From: Pochonia chlamydosporia 170
Taxonomy: Eukaryota > Ascomycota > Sordariomycetes > Hypocreales > Clavicipitaceae
NCBI RefSeq assembly: GCF_001653235.2
Contig: NC_035795.1
Span: 2,170,001 to 2,234,000, forward strand
Direction of reading: 5' to 3'
DNA: 64,000 nucleotides
The notes beneath the pieces are model-generated. The model saw only the letters and a list, made by a program, of their open reading frames with translations, made no database searches and was not told the origin of the DNA. Shown here piece by piece: positions 1 through 11,259 of this stretch. The translations under genes and the position numbers were made by a program. Position 1 is the first letter of the stretch; every line of letters starts with the position of its first letter.

Positions 1-1465
1 GAGGCACACGACCCATGGTAGTTGAGTTTTAGGAGACTGATTCTAGCGCTGCCGCGGTGATGATAATCACAAGATATGTCGCAGCCAAGAAACTAGACTA
101 CATATCAAGTCAATACAGCATCATCGGATTAAGATATGATCATTGGCCATGAAGTCGTGTTGGGCCAATCACCTTGCTTCCTCGCCACCCAATCCCATGC
201 GCATTACTGATAGCTTCTTGGCATGTATCACGAATGCCCATAAGATCCAGAAATGTTCACAGGACCCGTAGGCGGCTACCGTCCCAACGTCGCCGCTAAA
301 GTATGGCACAATTTTATCAATTAAATCCTGCGGGCCCGTCACTTTGACTGTTGACGCAACTTGGAGCATAACATTGAATACATTTACATTGGGACTGGTG
401 GGACTGAGCTGGCGGAATGTCAATGGGCATTGTGTAGTGACTGTCCTCGTGCCATGCAGCGATTAGTATAGGGACAAGGAGTGAGGTGACAGATGAACAA
501 CATATGTAGTCTACCAGCCAAAAGGAGAGACAGGATAACTTCAATGTTACCACAATCGTGCTTTGCGAAGAAGGCATGGCGTTGCCTACGACAAGCTAGT
601 CGTTTGCGGACATCGAGGGGGTCTGGTTACTTTCCGGTGACTCAAGTCCCCTGACAAGTCAAGTATCAGTTGTCTGTTGTTAGTCGCTTGGCGCCGATGA
701 TATCAAATACCTAGGCACGGTACGTATCGGCGATTAAGTTGGTGAGGCCACTTAGTCGCAGTTAGGTATGCCTTCCCTGTCTCGATGACGAAGCACCGGC
801 GCCCAGCCTTGTTATGAAGCCTCTGGCGTTAGTGTTGTTGCGAAAGTCTTGGCCAGGACGCATTTGCGGCTAAAGATAAGCATACATATGTAACAGCAGG
901 GGGCTGACCGTCAATATGTATTGGCGCCAAGGTAGACCAATGCGGTCCAACCCAGGCGTACAGATCGCAATTTGATCGCAACATTGAATGGTGGCAACAC
1001 GAGTCAATGAAAACCCCCAGTGCCATGTTTATAAATCTCCTTCGTCTTCCGCTCTCCCGTCGGCAACACGTTCTGTTACCGTGCCAATGAGCACAACACC
1101 GGGCCCATCTAATGAGATTCAAGCACGTATGTCTTGTTTCCAACCTGTCAGTCAGCAGTTTATGTGATTGCTCTTAAGCTAGAGATGGCTACATTAATTA
1201 TGTAGGCTTAGTCATAAGCCCCTGCTTGGTTGCGCCTGCGTGTCAACTGGTGACACCAATACTTAAGTACCTAGGTACCTAGTAGCTAGCCCACTCTTGA
1301 CGTTTGACCCATCACTTAACGCGCCGACGCGAAACTCCAGCCACCAGCCGTTTCCACAAACCAACATCGCGTCTGTCCACCACACACATTACATCTAACC
1401 ACCACACTTCAGCCCACAGCCCATACTCCGTCCTTCATCATCAATTGCCAATTCACACTCCCAAC
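1..1465. other. Intergenic, no supported gene
   Basis: I see no recognisable gene here. Two overlapping minus-strand frames at about 169-577 are open for roughly 85 codons each but match nothing I know and share no convincing splice pair. The stretch holds one copy of TACCTAGG (708-715) and a palindromic run GTACCTAGGTACCTAG at 1267-1282, a motif that recurs in other gene gaps of this window. The last 150 bases are C/A-rich and are probably the leader of the gene starting at 1466. Confidence 0.6.
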
Positions 1466-2102
1466 ATGGCCCTCAAGCGCAAGCGTTCCGAACCAGAGCT
1501 CTGCTCGTCACCATCCTCATCCTCCTCCATATTCAGCTCACCGCCCAACCATCCCACACTCCATCTCAGTCCCCAAACCTTCCACAACATGCCAGCCCCC
1601 CATCTCAACAGCCGCACCCTCAAGCGATTCCGAGATAACAGACCCTCAGAGGAACAAGTCCACCGTGCGTATCACACCATCCCATCCCGAAACCTTACTC
1701 ACCAGCACAGAACATACCTTGAACCTGCTCTTCTCCGCGCAGCAACAACCACGAGATAAAGCATTCCAACCCCCCTCACAGACGAGCACCACACCACAGG
1801 GTAAACAGCAATCCCTACATCGGTTTTGGAATATCAATTCGACACCTACGCCTACATCCATGGTAGAACACGCGATTGCGCCTTCGAGCTGCGAAGATTG
1901 TGGTGCTGGGTTAGGGAACGGCGTGGGCGACGGAATGGACGTGGATTTCATGGCGGATAGTGCTGCGTGCGGTGCGTGTGGGAAGTACGTCTGCTTTAGT
2001 TGCTCGGTGAGCAATTTGGGCGAGGAGAGGCGGTGTTTGCAGTGTGCGGGGAGGAAGGGGTCTTGGGATGTTGGCTGGGGATCTGGGCTGTCGTGTTTTT
2101 GA
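1466..2102 (+). CDS. Small Cys-rich protein with PIP-box-like motif
   Basis: Unknown function. My model joins 1466-1664 and 1711-2102 across a 46-bp intron (donor GTGCGT, acceptor CACAG), giving 196 residues. The start is ATGGCCCTCAAG, preceded by the context AAC. The N-terminus is basic (KRKR) and Ser-rich. Residues 99-106 read QQSLHRFW, which has the PCNA-binding spacing Q-x-x-L-x-x-F-W. The C-terminus carries eight cysteines in four pairs (127/130, 153/156, 161/164, 175/178), as expected for a two-zinc treble-clef or cross-brace fold. I recall similar unnamed proteins in Sordariomycetes with a conserved block like the one around residues 54-74. A nuclear, DNA-replication-linked role is only an inference from the motif. 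Confidence 0.72.
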
Positions 2103-2427
2103 ATGATGTGATGGCGTATGGGATTCATGGGATGGCGTTTGGTTGGTTTATGGTGTATGTTGGCGTTGGTATGGGATACTGGGAAATGGTGCTGGTGACA
2201 CCATCAGTAAAATGATGCTACTGATATTTACAATGTATAGTAGTGGGTGCTTTGCATTGCTTACATCCAATTACGAATTCAAGACATTACAAAATTCCCC
2301 GAGTAATAATATTGAGTGCATGTTACACGTTGTCAGCATTAATATATAATACTACATTATACTAGCGGTGCAGAGAAAATATCGCACCAGGCGCAACACA
2401 AAAGAATAGCAATTTCAGCATGCAAAA

Positions 2428-3338
2428 CTAACCCCGACGGCGAGTCGTGGGTCCCTTCTTGGGCGTCGCTATAGAAGTAGCCTTGGCCTCAATCGGCACA
2501 GCCTTTCGCTTGCCCTTGGCTTTTTGTGAGGGCGCATTCCAGTAGTAAATCATCTGCAGGGCAAGAACCAAGTTCAACGCAAAGCCCGAGATGAATCCAT
2601 ACAGAATAAGCTTGTCGTCCACCTCCTGAAGGGTAGTGAAGATGCGAGAAAGAGAACCGGCGAGGTAGTTGAAGACCTAGACTTGTTAGCTGCCCGTCCT
2701 ACACCAAACACAATAAACAAACAAGGAAATGAATAACATACAGCAAAAGCACTCAGCTGCCCGGTGCCTCCCTCCTGCAAAATGGCCACAATCTGCGGAA
2801 CCTTGCTCGCCACGCCCAAGACACCAGCACCGGCCTGCAGGTAGCTCAGGGCCTTCATGTCCAGCACATTCTCCGCAAACAAGGCGGCGGCACTCCCCGC
2901 CAGCGCGGCCACCAAGACGGCAGCCATGCTCGCCCTCCCGCTATAGTTGAGCACCAGCACGGAGATGATGACGTTTTGGCCCAGGATGAGCGCCGTCTCG
3001 CCAAACGTGCTAAAGGGGAAGCCGTTGCGCACATTGTACGCCAGGGTGATGAGGTATGCGCTCGTCTCGAGGAGGTACGACAGGAAGGAGACGCCCGACG
3101 CGGACTTGGAGTTGACGAGCTTGAGAATCTGGGGGACCTTGACGATGGAGGAGGCGGCGATGATGCCGATGCCCAGGCCCTTGGAGACGGCGAGCTTGAG
3201 GCATTCCGTGTTTTCGAGGTCCACGTCCAGGAGGAGGGCTTTGTAGCACTTGTCGCCGATGATGGAGACGCCGAGGTCGCGGATGGGGGTGGGGAGGTTG
3301 TGCGTGATGGGTTGTATGGCGGTTCGGAGGGCGTCCAT
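2428..3338 (-). CDS. MPDU1: Mannose-P-dolichol utilization defect 1 protein (PQ-loop)
   Basis: This is an ER membrane protein of the MPDU1/Lec35 family, needed for use of dolichol-phosphate-mannose and -glucose in N-glycan, GPI and O-mannose synthesis. Exons 3338-2742 and 2676-2428 (65-bp intron, donor GTATGT, phase 0) give 281 residues, close to the animal family length. Two PQ-loop repeats are visible, with Pro-Gln at residues 69-70 and 181-182 (KVPQ in both), among several hydrophobic helices. The C-terminal tail is Lys/Arg-rich (KKGPTTRRRG), as expected for a cytosolic tail. I chose the ATG at 3338 because the upstream open frame is low-complexity and the family starts near there. OST5 at 12.9 kb acts in the same pathway but is not adjacent. 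Confidence 0.93.
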
Positions 3339-5691
3339 GGTGGGCTGTTGTGGTGATGGTGATGCTTCGTTGGGATGTGAAGCTTTGATGCCGAGGTGGG
3401 CAGGGGTGGAAGCTTGAAAAAAGTATCGGAATGCGGATCGTATTGTCCTGTTGGTATGGGGATGTGAAATATTAAAAAAGGAATAACGTTGGCCCCGCTG
3501 TGGAAGTGATGCGGGTGTTATAATTACTGGCCGCTGGCTGGGTGGTGTTGAAGAAACCGTGTCAAACCCTGAATATGATGTCGATCCGAATGCGTCTGAT
3601 GCGGCATGGGCTTGGGTTCGGAGCTGGGAAATTTCAAGACGCGTGGTTGGACGCGGTGCTCGGGTTGGGTTGAGTGGAGCTGCCATTGGCACATGTTTTG
3701 CGACCGGAGACGGCGCAATGAGAAGGCAAGGCCATAGACTACCCTGTACTTAGATTGTGCTATTGTTGGCAACGTTTGGCCGTTTCTGCGGGTAATAATT
3801 TCATCATGAACTGCTAGTTGCATCAGGTAGTGTATTTGGCTCTGAATTAATACGTCCATTGTATGCGGGTTGATGGTATATGATGGCGCTGGTGCTGTGC
3901 GGACAATGCACAGACGGACCAGCTGGGTCCCCAGTCGAGGTAGCCGAAGACAAAAGGCGACACAGAGGCAACCCATCAACACGACAGTGACAACTCTTAG
4001 TAACATCGGTATTTTACCATGTACGAGCAGGTATGATGTCACCATCGTGATGTTAAGGCAAACCAAGCTGGCGCAGCTAAGTAATGCGACTTGAGTCAAT
4101 GAGCCCAAAGCGTGCGAGCTTGCCAGCTCAAGATCAACCACACAAACCCTCAAACCGCAACACCATTTGAACCTCACTGCAGCCAGCACAAATCAAAATG
4201 TATGATTAGAAAGAACATGAATCAAGTCTTTGTTTGTCCTCCATCATGGCTGACTGGTCTGCCTAAATTTGGGTCGTGCCTTTGTCAGATTGTTGAGCCA
4301 CACACCCACGGGAACTACGGGACGAAGCGGGATATGGAGTCACAAATGAAACGAAACAAACGCAGGTCAGCAAAGGACAAAACAGCCGAATCCCTGTCAA
4401 GAGGCTGTGGCTACGGACACTCAAGGCCAACTGCGTCTTCACGGTGCAGGCCTGCAGCCTCACATATCTGGACCTGCACCCCGTGAACAATGACTCTTCA
4501 CTTTCTACAAACAGTAACCATCTGGTAGTTTCCATGATGTGTTGGTTGGCCAGAATGGTGTGACAAACATTCATGTCTGGTCGATGCCGTGATGATCGGG
4601 CAGCCCTGTTTGCTGTGCTTGGCCAAGAACGTCTTGACTCTTGACCGCTGATTAGCCACAGCCACAGCGCCATATGTACGATTGTAATAGCTTGTGTGGT
4701 TTCGGTACCAAATAGAAGCTGAGGGCTCACCGACATGGTTGAGGGTGACGCACGTGTCAGCCCATGGGGAGCCTGGCAGTGTTTGCATGGAGCGGACCAA
4801 ACTGGCAGCGTTCGAATGTTGGCAAGCATCGTCGGATTGGATGAGATAGGGAGAGTCAAAGTGGACGAAATGGAAGTTGATGGCCAAGCAATTTTGGAGG
4901 ACTGGAATCCATACGCCAAAGAGAGCAGAGAGGAGAGAGAGGGGCAACGGCAAAGAGCAAGAGCCAAGAGGGGCAGCTGGCGCTTGACTTTCCACTTGGA
5001 CGCGGCCCGCATCGCTCCAGTCTGTGTCTGCGAAGTCAAGCTCCAGGACGAGGTCACATTGGACCTTGCAAGTCACCATGCCACTTTCGAACGACATCGA
5101 CTTGATCCTCCAGGCACACGGCACAATCCAACATTGGAGCCCAGCTCGCCAGCTCGCCAGCTCAGCCTGACCTGACCGCATCTCACATCTAATCCACTCC
5201 ATCTCCCCAGGCTTCCGTCCCTCATCTCCATATTTACAGTCTTCCGTATCCATCCAGGGCCAAGACCAGTCTGACATCTGGTTCGTGGTTTGTGATGCTG
5301 CCAGGCTGCGTTCCATACGACACCACCCAACATCTTCCGACTCCAGCCACAAGATTGCGCCGTGCGCACCACCACCATATTCGCCTTTTGTCTGCTTCAT
5401 CCGCCGTTTGTTTGCGACCTTGACTTCTTTGTGCATCGTCATCTTGCCTTCTCATCGCTCTCGCTCTCGTCGTCCCTGCTTATACACGAACCATAACTGC
5501 GCTTTGCGACTGCCCACCGCTTTATTATCCTTCGCTCCGAATGTCCTCCTGTGCTCCGCTCGCACAACCCCAACCCATCATCCATCTGGAGCAGCTTTCC
5601 CAATCTACAACCATTTCATCGCTTCAGCGAATTGCTCAGCCCCGTCCTCATTCGACTAGCGCTTTGGATGTGACCGACACGGCGGCTTGCC
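3339..5691. other. Divergent promoter region between MPDU1 and DUF7514 genes
   Basis: This gap of 2.35 kb separates two divergently transcribed genes. Open frames of 264 and 314 codons exist on the minus strand (4263-5057, 4498-5442), but they overlap each other, are rich in Cys, Trp and His, and lack any recognisable domain, so I do not call them. The last 350 bases before 5692 are C/T-rich with few purine runs, typical of a fungal 5' leader. Confidence 0.55.
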
Positions 5692-7625
5692 ATGTCGTCG
5701 CCCTACTCTGATGCCTCGCCCGGCTCAGCGGTTCAATATGCCTACATGTTCGAGAAGGATAAGGGTCCTACAAAACAACTCGATGCGCTGTTGAGGGCCA
5801 TTGCCCGTCATGTGGTAAGGACCCATGCAACCTCGGCTCTCCCCCTTCTGTTGAGCAACTACAATCCTGTGGTAGTGTTGGAATCTTTGGCGACGTTTGA
5901 GCTGTGCAGGCTAACATCTTATCTTCTTGACAGATACTGGAGATTGGCGACAAGACGGATACCCATCTTACACCGAGCAAGTTGGCTGCCTTTTACAAGG
6001 CGGTTGGCGGAGACTACGATTGTGAGTTACCCACTCTCCTCATACCCTGACTGACTTATGCTGACCGCGTATGTGCTCATGTAGCCCTCTTTGTGGGATC
6101 GCCACATGGTTCCATTTCCTACGTCTGGCAAGTTACTGGTTGCCAGCATACCCTCCAACCTACGGGTAACGACTTTGAAGCCCCGTCGATACCAGCCCTT
6201 ACCTACCGCGGCTTCTCAAGATGGGAGTCACTGGAAATTCTGCTGGGTCCTGAGGAACATGTTCCATTTTTACAATACGCAGTCAAGAAGTGGAATCTGA
6301 AACACCCAGAGACTGGCGCCGATTTCCCTCCCGAGTTACCGTCGACCTGTTTCCCGGAGCAGGCTGACCGTGAGGTTGACCGTTGGCACAAAACCTGCGC
6401 AGACAAACTTTGGACAGCGGCATCCAACGATGACGGAGCGACACCAAAGCCCTCGCCCGCCAACGAACAGCCTCCCCCAAAGTTTGCCTACACTCACTTC
6501 CAGGAGCCCTTCTCCAACAACTCATCTCCAAGGCCACGGCCAAACGAGGGGGACTATTTTGGACGACCCACGTCGTACCCTCATGCACCACGGCGATATG
6601 CGAGTCAACGCAAGTCAGAACGGTCGCCTGACAGATTCCGCCGCGACACACCACCAGATGACAGGGGAAGGAGGAAGAGCTTTTCCGACTATGCCTCTGG
6701 AAACCCTGACGCAGGTCCTCCTCCTCCGCGAGGCTATTCTCCGTCATATTTGGACCCCATGAAGCGGCCCGGTCAAGGGCGAAGACATAGTCACCCACGA
6801 CACCAAATGACGGATTCGTCAGATGATGAACAGGTTGGGGGACCTAGAGAGAAGCGACGCCGTCAACCAAACTCTCCACCCGCCCCAGCGGTCCGTAGAT
6901 TTGTACGGACGTCGGGGCCCTCATCGCAATCACAGGGATCCTCAAACGGGTCCAGTAACCTTCGCCCGCTTAGACCAGATGGCCGGTCTGACGATGCAAA
7001 GAGGCGTAGTGGACCAAGCCCCCTGGGCTCGCTCCGCGACAAATTCACAGAGACGGTTACCAGTATTCTTCCCAATGGCCTTACCTCCGAGCGACCGCGG
7101 CCTGGCTCGAGACAGAACTCTGGAACAGAGCCTATTCGTTCACGAAGAAGCCGTGAACAGGTTCGGCCTTCACGTCTAAGTCGCAGCTACTCCGACATGG
7201 ACACGGATGAGTCGGAGGATCCTGCCATGACGGAAAGTGATGCCCGCAGAAGGCGACGACTACGTGAGGAGCGCGAAAGGGAAAGGGAACGGGACAGGGA
7301 ACGGCATCAAAGGGGACGAGTCCCGCATCCTGACCGCGAATGGGAAGATGACAGGGATGCTGCGCTGAGGAGAGAGAAGAGCTATCTGCGGCGACCGGAA
7401 GCTCAAAGAAGGACAAGCAGCCACGCCGACATTGATAGGAAACGAGACCCACCGGAATGGGATAGTCGAGATCGGGACAGAGACCGAGATCGAGACAGGG
7501 ACAGGGACCGTGTGAGAGACGAGAGAAGGAAATGGGAGAGGCGGAATTCTCCAGACGACGACTTGACGAGTCCTGCGGCGGCTATGGCGGCCAGACGAAT
7601 GCACCCAGAAGCGGCATATAGCTGA
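5692..7625 (+). CDS. DUF7514 domain protein with Arg/Asp-rich tail
   Basis: Three exons (5692-5814, 5934-6021, 6085-7625; introns of 119 and 63 bp) give 583 residues. The first 150 or so residues form the compact module that I recognise as the fungal DUF7514 domain (blocks such as HLTPSKLAAFYKAVGG, YRGFSRWESLEILLGP and ADREVDRWHKTCADKL). The rest is predicted disordered, Pro/Ser/Arg-rich, and ends in runs of alternating Arg-Glu and Arg-Asp dipeptides (about 7270-7310 and 7470-7520) that resemble SR-like or U1-70K-like tails. No catalytic motif is visible. A role with RNA or condensates is only a guess from the tail. The frame stays open and continuous across both introns, which supports the model. 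Confidence 0.88.
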
Positions 7626-10335
7626 TGGGTATGGATGAGAAGATGAGAACGATGGCCACCATATCCTGAAATACTTGGGCTGCCATGACTGCCGCGAATA
7701 CGCTTCAATGACGGATTATGGCCGAATGATATACGAGACTTTTACTTATGATGCTTATGACAAGACAATGCCATGCTCAATGAATTTAGCGGCGTCTAGG
7801 ATAGGGACGGAATGAGGGACACAATACAGAATCGCCAACTCTAGTAGTAGCGTAATCAATAGATTTACCTGTTTCACATTATCCAGCAGGAACGTGCTCG
7901 ATAGCTGGTATCATGGGGTCCGGAATGTGGATTACGGGCGGCAATGGGACCATGATGAAACATATCATATAGCTGCGGGTGATCGTGTGATCATGGTGCC
8001 CAAGTTGTTGCGAGAGGTTGTGAAGCAAGTTTCATGTTTTTATTGACGAGAGGAGTGCATGTTGATTATTATCTGTTCGTTACAGACGGAGTGCCAGGAA
8101 GGTTTATAGGAGCATCTCCGACTGGTGGCGGAGGGACCAAGTATTGGGTCACAGATGTGAAAAGCGTGGTGTGTAGGTTGGGTTGTATGGGATGATGTGG
8201 TCATAAGGGACTAAGAACGGGGAATGGCTTGAATGAAGCAAAATTTATCTTGAACGGTACATGATTGCATGGTTGTGCACCGAGTTTATGCTCTCCGAGG
8301 CGGATGCCTTATCATATGTGGCTGCCACCAAGACACCTTCATTGTGGCTAGCTTGGTATCGTAGACTGTGGATTGTATGGCTGAGACAGCATGGAGCACG
8401 GTATGGAACAAATTGTCGAGAAAGGAACGCCATCGATAAGGGCGAATGCAAGGACTAGAGAAATGACTCCAAACTGGGACGCTCGTGGGAAACGGCAAAG
8501 GGTTACATGGGGCCTTGTGTTGGCTGGCTGTTACATGCACATGTGTGTCCAATGTCTGCAAGTCCAGCAGAGATCAAGTCGTGATGCCTCACAATGCGAG
8601 AAATAGACAACTTTACCTTCACCCCAACAGACACGAATATGATTTCGGATACGGAGTTTCTTCCGGGCAAACTCTGTCCAGCAATTAACACAGCAAACCT
8701 TCCAATGTGGAGTCTGACTGTCAAGAGCACCAAGCCTTGACTCTTGATGCACCCAGCCACAAGATGAAAGCTCATGCCATGCAACAGGCAGCACTGAATC
8801 GCAGCCTGCAGAAATATCAAAAGTATAAAAAAACCAATGGACAAGTCAAACGGCACGTAGACGCCAGCAAAATAGACTCTGCAGTGTGGACAGGGCAGAA
8901 AAGGGTCCGTCCACATGCAATTGGATGCCGGTTGCGGCAAGGCACGCCCGCCACGATTCGGACGGCGCTGTCAGAGTTTTGGCATGAGGATTTTAAGTTG
9001 TGAGACGGGAAGTAAGTGGCATGGGACGATGATTTTCGTGATTTGTTTGGGATGGAGTCTGGCGATGGGCTTGGCCGGAGACGGAGGCGGTGGGGGTTGA
9101 AACGAATGCGTACATGGATGGGATGTGCGTGTGGGTAGATGATGAAAATGTTTGGATGGAGATGTCTGGTCGGAGTAACCTTGTGCTTGTCATCTGGGGG
9201 AGCTGTGAGACGGGGGATGAGCATGTGTTTGATTTGATGATTTTGGTGTGAGATGTGGTCATGGGGAGGCAGACAAATGCGTCTGGGTGCGGGCGGACAG
9301 GCATCGATGCAGGTTTGGATTGATTTGAATGGGTTGGCGATATCTTTATTTTCTCAATCATTTTTTTTAATACTTTTCGTTATTGCTTGACTGCCACGTG
9401 TAGAGTCAAGGTGTGCATATTCGTTGGGTGCATTCTGTGCGTGCCCGATTCGGAGGCTTGGTCTGCTTTCGGGAATTCTTGACCACTTGTTCTCACTAAA
9501 GGTCGGACTGCCTGGCGGACTGGCATTTTGCTCCAGACTGTTGTGTGACCAGACGTAAACAAGCAAGCTGTCGATAAGCAATCTGGGCTAGAGTTGGGAC
9601 GCATTCCACTGGCATCCATTGGCGTCGACTGGCATCTAGATTTGACCTTGAGCTCAATTGTTGCTTGACTCTCAAGCTACCAGTCACAGCCCCCCTGCCT
9701 GTGCACAGCGTTTCGAACTTTCAAACCCCCCAGGCAGTCAGTTCCCGATTACAGCCGACGTCGATCCCCGGATTTCTTCTCGTCGTGGCCTAGCCCAGCC
9801 TGGCCCAGCCTAGCATAGCCCAGCCAAAGCCAAAGCCAAACATTGAAGCCGGAAGTGCCTTCCCATTTGACATCCCGCTTGGCTCAACCTGCTCCGAATC
9901 TTCTCCATCTCCAGTCCGCCATTTCCACAGCCCAACTCTGTCTTTAATCTGCACCACGCCGAACACCGCCGCTGCCCTTGTTTTTGTACCTTCACTGCAT
10001 TTTATTTGCATCATAGAATTCATTGACGGTACGGGCTACGGCTCACTTTCGTTTTAACACTCGCCTTGCACTGCTGTATTTTTTCCCTCTCGTCTTGTTG
10101 GGGCGGAGCTGAACAGCATTGCGGGCCGTTCGTCATTCGGCATCTGCGCATGAACCAAAGCTTGGACATTTGTTCTACCTGAGAAACCGGACCAGACCCT
10201 TTTCTCTCTCTCTCCAACCCATCGTCAGCTTGGTCATTTTTTGCCCCCTCGACGACGCTCACGTCAAATCGAGCCAAACAACAAAAAACAACCATTGATA
10301 TCCCCTCCAAATCACCTCCACGCCAAACCACCAAA
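7626..10335. other. Intergenic, no supported gene
   Basis: These 2.7 kb separate two genes on the plus strand. The longest open frame (145 codons, minus strand, 8503-8940) shows no domain. The part from about 9700 to 10335 is strongly C-rich with several CCAAGCC/CCCAGCC runs and CT tracts, consistent with the promoter and leader of the gene at 10336. Confidence 0.55.
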
Positions 10336-11259
10336 ATGAAGGGCCGCCCAGTCGAAGACATCGTGTACGACCACCTCTACGCCAAACCAAAGGCCAACGA
10401 TCCACAAAACTTCCAGGCCTTCCTGCAGCGCAACCTCATCCCCGAAGTCCGTCAGGAGACGCACGCCTTCTACGGCCACCTCGACACCCAAGAGGCCAAG
10501 TATCCCGGGCTCGATTACACCCATCCCACGCACCGCATCCGCCTGTGCCGCTGGCCATGGCACCGACGTCTCTTCCGCGCTTTTGACGCCCTGCGCCTTA
10601 CCGACGCTGAAATCTGCGGCCTAACCAAGTGGGAGGGCACCAAGTGGGCAAAGGAGAAATTCGAAAAGGAGCAGGGCATTACTATTCGCGATACAACCGC
10701 CGACGAGGTCTCTGACTGGGTGCCGCCGCCCGAGGTCCAGCTTCCCGAGACGTCGTCGTGCCAGACGGAACCCGAGCGAGCGCAGTCGTCTGCCCCTGGA
10801 GACTACGCGACCGACGATCAAGAGGACGAGTACGAAAGCGACGGCGAGTTTGAGAGTGTGGGCGTGTATCTGAACGAGCGGCTGCGCGATCGTGCAACCC
10901 GTCGCGAGGCCGGGGATACATCTGTCATCTTGGACGAAGAGTGGGAGCAGTGGCTCAAGAATGCAATCGACTCGGGGGAGCTGGCCTCCCTGACGGAGCA
11001 AATGACCGAACAAATGATGCGCAGGGCAACCAGCACGTCTGCCATCCCCCCGCGAATGCTCACCGCTGCCCGGCAAGGTCAATGGTCTGAGATCCCTGAA
11101 GCGCTGCACCCAATGCTACTTCGGAGCCTGGAGTCCGAGCAGCAGGGTGTGCGTGCCGAGTCTCGTCGACGACTTACCGGGACTGATGCGCCGAGATCGT
11201 CCTTGCCTAGGGCTACTCGGCCTACTATTCGGCTACCTAATGCGCAGGATGCATTTTGA
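10336..11259 (+). CDS. Conserved fungal protein of unknown function
   Basis: A single-exon gene of 307 residues starting at ATG 10336 in a good context (CAAAATGA). I do not recognise a named family. The first 115 residues look globular and conserved: an N-terminal block (GRPVEDIVYDHLYAKP), then an Arg/Trp cluster near residues 70-85 (RLCRWPWHRRLFRAFDALR) followed by TDAEI and TKWEGTKWAKEKFEKE. Residues from about 135 to 185 are acidic and disordered (DDQEDEYESDGE), followed by a helical Glu/Met-rich part (EEWEQWLKNAIDSGE, TEQMTEQMMRR) and a basic tail. No signal peptide or membrane helix is seen. Composition and codon use fit neighbouring genes, so I take it as a real gene. Confidence 0.85.
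   Translation: MKGRPVEDIVYDHLYAKPKANDPQNFQAFLQRNLIPEVRQETHAFYGHLDTQEAKYPGLDYTHPTHRIRLCRWPWHRRLFRAFDALRLTDAEICGLTKWEGTKWAKEKFEKEQGITIRDTTADEVSDWVPPPEVQLPETSSCQTEPERAQSSAPGDYATDDQEDEYESDGEFESVGVYLNERLRDRATRREAGDTSVILDEEWEQWLKNAIDSGELASLTEQMTEQMMRRATSTSAIPPRMLTAARQGQWSEIPEALHPMLLRSLESEQQGVRAESRRRLTGTDAPRSSLPRATRPTIRLPNAQDAF

Noticed and set aside
169..577. Two overlapping minus-strand frames of about 85 codons at the window start
   Set aside because: Both look mildly protein-like, but no splice pair joins them convincingly and no family is recognised. Evidence is too weak to list as a gene.
4263..5442. Overlapping minus-strand open frames of 264 and 314 codons in the MPDU1/DUF7514 promoter gap
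   Set aside because: They overlap each other in different frames, are rich in Cys, Trp and His, and show no domain or splice support. They are most likely chance frames in GC-balanced DNA.
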